Shown: positions 60,557-64,000 of the stretch, piece by piece | Layout: each line of letters starts with the position of its first letter | Position numbering within the stretch: the first letter of the stretch is position 1 | Assembly: GCF_902706285.1 (NCBI RefSeq) | Contig: NZ_CACSKD010000017.1 | Span: 1-64,000, forward strand | Length of the DNA stretch: 64,000 nt | DNA from: Rhizobium sp. 18055 | GTDB lineage: Bacteria > Pseudomonadota > Alphaproteobacteria > Rhizobiales > Rhizobiaceae | Reading direction: 5' to 3' | Notes under the pieces: model-generated | Told to the model about the DNA's origin: nothing | The model's database searches: none | What the model saw: the letters and a program-made list of their open reading frames with translations, nothing else | Program-made: the position numbers and the translations under genes

Positions 60557-61981
60557 ATGATGGACATCAGCGTTTCGACGGGAGCTTCTCCTGCTGAAGC
60601 TGCCTCGGGTGCAAAGTCTGGCCGTCCGGCCGGCAAGGGTGGCGATTCAGATGGCGGCGGCTTCTCGGACGTTCTGAACAAGGCCGGCAGCGGCTCCGAC
60701 CGGCAGCAGGCGTCAGGCGGCGACGCTCAGCAGACGTCTGCCACCGACGGCAGCGGCGAAAGCGCCGTCGTCGGCGAGGCGCCCCAGCGATCAAATCCGA
60801 AAGCGGTCATAGACGTCAGCGACAAGTCTCTGCTGGCGCAGGCCGAAGCGGACGCCAAGGCGCTCAACGCCGACAAGAACGGCCAGAAGCCGGTGAAGAT
60901 CGACGTCAAGGCCACCGGCAGCAAGACGGACGACAAAGCGCCTGTTGACGATGCCAGCCCGTTGCTCGACGAACTGGACGCCCACGCCACAAAGACTGAT
61001 AAGCCAGCCAAGACCGACAAGGCGGATGCAAAGCCTGCTGTCGGCGATGATAGCGCTGTGTCCGATGTCCTGAGCCTGCTCGGGCAATTGCCGGTGGACG
61101 GCGCTTCCGTCGCGGCTGCCGCAGCACTCGGCGGTCAGAAGGCCGTCGATGCGGTGCCTGTCGATCCCAAGGACAAGTCATCTGCCAAGGCCAAGTCCAA
61201 GGACCCGGTCGCAGACGTTGCCAGTGCGCTTGCCGCGACGAGGACGTCCGAAACGGATGCCGAAGTGCCAGGCATGCCGACGACAGATACAAACGAAGGC
61301 CAGACATTCAGGTTGAGCCGCGCGGATAGCCGCAGCGTCTCGATGGAAATGCACCTTGGCATCGACAAGGACGCCGACAGCGGCGGCCAGTCGAACATCG
61401 AGACTGTGACCGTTCTCGACTCCAGGCGTTACATCGGCCTTGCGACGAATACCAACTCGGCAAGCGTCACAGCCGCGATCGCCGGCGATTCGGAATGGGC
61501 GCATGCCATGCAGGCAAGCTCGTCGCTGTCGAACGCGGCAGAGCTGAGCAGCACCGGCAAGGTTGTCAACACGCTGAAGATCCAGATGAACCCGATCGAG
61601 CTTGGCCTCGTCACAGCCACGCTGCGGCTCCAGGGCGATGCCTTGAGCGTCGATCTGAAGGTTGAGACGGCGGCGGCCTTCCGGCAGCTCAAGGAAGACC
61701 ACAACAAGATGCTGGAGTCGCTGCGCAGCCAGGGCTATGCCGTGGACAGCGTGACGGTCAGCATGGCGCCGACGACAAGCTCGGACGCCGGCAGCCAATC
61801 CGGCGCCCAGAGCGACTCCAGGCAGAGCTTCGCGCAAAGCCAGGGCGGCGAGGCGCGGGAGCGTCAAAATCAATCAGGTCAGCGCAGTGCCGGAGGCTTC
61901 GATGTTACGGGTGAGAGCGACGTTTCGAGCGCTTCTTCTGGCGCCTCTGGCAGCAGCGGCAATGGTGACGTTTACCTCTGA
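60557..61981 (+). CDS. fliK: Hook-length control protein FliK (formerly MotD), 474 aa
   Basis: A long Ser/Asp/Lys-rich, disordered N-terminal part (to about 330) is followed by the Flg_hook domain (LKIQMNPIELGLVTATLRLQ, SVDLKVETAAAFRQLKEDHN, LESLRSQGYAVDSVTV) and a Ser/Gln/Gly-rich tail. FliK measures the hook and signals FlhB to switch substrate. The gene between motC and rem was first called motD in S. meliloti. Its last 80 bases overlap the next gene. Confidence 0.9.
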   Translation: MMDISVSTGASPAEAASGAKSGRPAGKGGDSDGGGFSDVLNKAGSGSDRQQASGGDAQQTSATDGSGESAVVGEAPQRSNPKAVIDVSDKSLLAQAEADAKALNADKNGQKPVKIDVKATGSKTDDKAPVDDASPLLDELDAHATKTDKPAKTDKADAKPAVGDDSAVSDVLSLLGQLPVDGASVAAAAALGGQKAVDAVPVDPKDKSSAKAKSKDPVADVASALAATRTSETDAEVPGMPTTDTNEGQTFRLSRADSRSVSMEMHLGIDKDADSGGQSNIETVTVLDSRRYIGLATNTNSASVTAAIAGDSEWAHAMQASSSLSNAAELSSTGKVVNTLKIQMNPIELGLVTATLRLQGDALSVDLKVETAAAFRQLKEDHNKMLESLRSQGYAVDSVTVSMAPTTSSDAGSQSGAQSDSRQSFAQSQGGEARERQNQSGQRSAGGFDVTGESDVSSASSGASGSSGNGDVYL

Positions 61982-62486
61982 CGCATTCGCGTCGGACGGC
62001 GCCTGCGAGCAGGAAATCCAGTCGGCCGCACTGAAGTATGGAATCCCGGAAGGGATACTCTACTCGGTCGGCCTGACGGAGACCGGCCGCAAGGGCTCGC
62101 TCTATCCCTATGCCTTGAACATCGAGGGCAAACCCTTCTTCCCGCCTTCGGAGCGCGATGCGCTGAAGCAGTTCGATGCGGCGCACAGATCGGGCGCAAA
62201 GCTCATCGATATCGGCTGCATGCAGATCAACCAATACTACCATGGTGAGAATTTTCGGTCGCTGGAAGAGATGTTCGACCCGCGTTCCAACGTCGAATAC
62301 GCGGCGAAATTTCTGAGAAATCTGCATGACCGGCATGAGACATGGACCATGGCGGTGGCTCGATATCATGCCGGACCCAACAATGACCCGGCGCAGAAGC
62401 AGTATGTCTGCCGCGTCATCGCCAATCTGGTCGCCACCGGCTACGGCAAGTGGACTCCCAATGCGAGCAATTTCTGCCGCGGTTAA
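61902..62486 (+). CDS. Lytic transglycosylase (flagellar peptidoglycan muramidase), 194 aa
   Basis: Signal peptide MLRVRATFRALLLAPLAAAA...AFA, then an SLT-type domain with catalytic Glu60 in YSVGLTETGRKGS, CMQINQYYHG (the usual GLMQI motif) and VARYHAGPNN (the usual AYNAG). It would open peptidoglycan for the flagellar rod, a job done by the FlgJ domain in enterics. ATG 61902 has GGAG upstream; the signal peptide must be encoded within the fliK overlap. A GTG at 61887 is an alternative. Confidence 0.88.
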   Translation: MLRVRATFRALLLAPLAAAAMVTFTSDAFASDGACEQEIQSAALKYGIPEGILYSVGLTETGRKGSLYPYALNIEGKPFFPPSERDALKQFDAAHRSGAKLIDIGCMQINQYYHGENFRSLEEMFDPRSNVEYAAKFLRNLHDRHETWTMAVARYHAGPNNDPAQKQYVCRVIANLVATGYGKWTPNASNFCRG

Positions 62487-62525
62487 CTCGCCCAAAGATA
62501 GCAAAAATAGAACAAACCATAAATG

Positions 62526-62560
62526 TGTCATAATGTGGCAGGAATCTGTCCCAATGTGGC
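62526..62560 (+). promoter_or_regulatory. Direct repeat TGTC-NN-AATGTGGC upstream of rem
   Basis: TGTCATAATGTGGC (62526-62539) and TGTCCCAATGTGGC (62547-62560) match at 12 of 14 positions, 21 bp apart, i.e. two turns of the DNA helix. It lies about 210-240 bases before rem and looks like a tandem operator; VisN/VisR, the known activators of rem, are obvious candidates. Confidence 0.5.
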
Positions 62561-62660
62561 CGCGCAAGTCAAAATTTAGGAAGTGTTAACTTTTCCACGA
62601 AATATTTGTGTGCATAACGGCGGATACCCACTAAATGTAGACCAAATCGGGACCCAAAGG

Positions 62661-62675
62661 TTAAGCAACTATTAA
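62661..62675 (+). promoter_or_regulatory. CtrA-type site TTAA-N7-TTAA upstream of rem
   Basis: TTAA at 62661-62664 and TTAA at 62672-62675, exactly seven bases apart, about 95 bases before the rem start. It resembles the sites before flaA and flaC. Confidence 0.5.
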
Positions 62676-62768
62676 TTCCCGCCTGTGAGTTCCTACACCT
62701 TGTCCCAGAATCGTGCGATTCGTACCCATAGGTCATCGATGTGCCACAACTGATTCGGAGGCGGACGA

Positions 62769-63440
62769 ATGATCGTAGTGGTTGATGAGCGTGAGCTCGT
62801 GAAGGATGGCTACACTTCCCTTTTTGGTCGAGAAGGCATTCCTTCGACCGGGTTTGATCCAAGCGAATTTGGTGAATGGGTACAGACGGCTGCAGATGCG
62901 GATATCGCAGCGGTCGAAGCGTTTTTGATCGGGCAGGGACAGCACACTTTTGAGCTGCCGCGCGCCATCCGTGATCGTTCCATGGCGCCTGTTATCGCGG
63001 TCAGCGATCAGCCGTCTCTGGAAAACACGCTTGCACTTTTTGATTGCGGCGTCGATGACGTCGTGCGCAAGCCGGTTCACCCCCGCGAAATTCTCGCAAG
63101 AGCAGCGGCCATCCGCCGTCGTCTCAAGGCAATCTCGACCCATACGGACATCGGCGCCATCCGCGTCTTCTCCGATGGTCGCGACCCCGAGATCCACGGC
63201 GAAGTGTTTGCGCTTCCGCGCCGCGAGCGCCGCATCCTGGAATATCTGATCGCAAACCGCGGTCGTCGCGTCACGAAGACCCAGATCTTCAACGCCATCT
63301 ACGGCATCTTCGATGAAGAAGTCGAAGAGAACGTGGTTGAGAGCCACATCTCAAAACTCCGCAAGAAGCTGCGCGCCAAACTCGGCGTCGACCCGGTCGA
63401 TTCCAAGCGTTTTCTTGGCTACTGCATTGATTGGGAATAG
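62769..63440 (+). CDS. rem: OmpR-type orphan motility regulator Rem, 223 aa
   Basis: Receiver-like N-terminus (VVVDERELVKDGY, Lys101 in VVRKPVHP) and OmpR-type winged helix (LPRRERRILEYLIANRGRRVTKTQIFNAIYG, VVESHISKLRKKLRAKLG). In the receiver the position of the phosphorylated Asp reads Glu50 (IAAVEAF), so the protein may be active without phosphorylation. Rem activates flagellar and motor genes below VisNR in S. meliloti. GGAGG lies close to the ATG. Confidence 0.93.
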   Translation: MIVVVDERELVKDGYTSLFGREGIPSTGFDPSEFGEWVQTAADADIAAVEAFLIGQGQHTFELPRAIRDRSMAPVIAVSDQPSLENTLALFDCGVDDVVRKPVHPREILARAAAIRRRLKAISTHTDIGAIRVFSDGRDPEIHGEVFALPRRERRILEYLIANRGRRVTKTQIFNAIYGIFDEEVEENVVESHISKLRKKLRAKLGVDPVDSKRFLGYCIDWE

Positions 63441-63568
63441 CTTTTCGCAGTCTGTCTACTGATTTTCTGCCTGGATCAAAATCTTTCGGCAGCTTCGTCA
63501 AAGCCAGACAGCTTCACGCAAGGCCCACCAAATACTGTCAGGTCTACTAAGGGAATCGAGGTTTTCAG

Positions 63569-64000
63569 ATGAGCATTTTCGGCAGCATGAAGACGGCAGT
63601 GTCCGGCATGAACGCACAGGCAAACCGCCTGAGCACCGTCGCCGACAACATCGCCAACGTGAACACGACGGGCTACAAGTCGGTATCGACGGCCTTCTCT
63701 TCGCTTGTTCTGCCGTCGAGCTCGGGCAACTACAACTCCGGCGGCGTGCAGACCTCTGTCCGCCAGTCGGTGTCCGCCCAGGGTGATATCTCCTACACCA
63801 CCTCCGGCTACGACCTGGCAATTTCGGGCGATGGCTTCTTCATCGTTGAGAGCCCCGATGGCGTTCCTGTTCTGACCCGCGCCGGTGACTTCACCACCGA
63901 TGACGAGGGCAATCTGGTCAACGGCGCCGGCTTCAAGCTGATGGGTTACTCCTACGATTCCGGCGCGCCGGCTGTCGTCGTCAACGGTTTCTCCGGTCTC
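63569..64000 (+). CDS. flgE: Flagellar hook protein FlgE, first 144 residues (runs off the window)
   Basis: N-terminus MSIFGSMKTAVSGMNAQANR followed by VADNIANVNTTGYKSVSTAFSS, then DLAISGDGFFIVESPDGVPVLTRAGDFTTDDEGNLVNGAGFKL: the hook-protein pattern. It follows rem directly, as in S. meliloti, and continues beyond the right edge. Confidence 0.92.
   Translation, partial: MSIFGSMKTAVSGMNAQANRLSTVADNIANVNTTGYKSVSTAFSSLVLPSSSGNYNSGGVQTSVRQSVSAQGDISYTTSGYDLAISGDGFFIVESPDGVPVLTRAGDFTTDDEGNLVNGAGFKLMGYSYDSGAPAVVVNGFSGL

Overview
The window is chromosomal DNA of a Rhizobiaceae alphaproteobacterium. The evidence is the flagellar/chemotaxis supercluster with rhizobial hallmarks: the LuxR-type pair VisN/VisR, the orphan regulator Rem, the periplasmic motor proteins MotC and MotE, CheS and CheT, two CheY proteins and four tandem flagellins. 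Gene order follows the Sinorhizobium/Rhizobium arrangement, including cheW inside the che operon, which Agrobacterium lacks there. I see no rRNA, tRNA or CRISPR array.

Region 1 (1-23280) is mixed. The left edge cuts an IS3-family transposase gene. Small hypothetical genes, an OsmC protein and an EamA exporter follow. A leftward surface-polysaccharide block (pyruvyl transferase, Wzx-type flippase, GT2 glycosyltransferase) comes next. After it lies a signalling island (7.7-16.3 kb): a membrane histidine kinase, a CheY-like regulator, a receiver-kinase-receiver hybrid and a fused ring-cleaving-dioxygenase/hydrolase form one leftward operon with overlapping genes; beside it are a stand-alone receiver, a LuxR-type regulator overlapping another receiver, and a soluble kinase convergent with that pair. 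Fused SecDF, a small membrane protein, a YbaL-type cation/proton antiporter, a small HTH protein and an ArnT-like glycosyltransferase complete the region.

Region 2 (23.4-32.1 kb) is the che operon icpA-cheS-cheY1-cheA-cheW-cheR-cheB-cheY2-cheD-cheT, followed by fliF and a strong terminator. CheA phosphorylates CheY2, which acts on the motor, and CheY1, the phosphate sink in S. meliloti; CheR, CheB and CheD adapt receptors.

Region 3 (34.1-64 kb) is flagellar: visN-visR; leftward hyp-flhB-fliG-fliN-fliM-motA; rightward flgF-fliI-hyp, flgB-flgC-fliE-flgG-flgA-flgI-motE-flgH-fliL-fliP; a leftward GT41 (OGT/SPINDLY-like) glycosyltransferase between fliP and the flagellins; flaA-flaB-flaC-flaD; a FliH-like gene; motB-motC-fliK-lytic transglycosylase; rem; and the start of flgE. 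In S. meliloti VisNR activates rem and Rem activates the structural genes.

The most interesting signals are: the GT41 gene divergent from flaA (candidate flagellin glycosylation); a leader element shared by all four flagellin genes; TTAA-N7-TTAA(C) CtrA-type sites upstream of flagellins and rem; a two-helical-turn direct repeat upstream of rem; a 17-bp triplication at the fliI stop codon; and the dioxygenase/hydrolase fusion coupled to a phosphorelay operon. All functions are inferred by reading the sequence; no database search was run.
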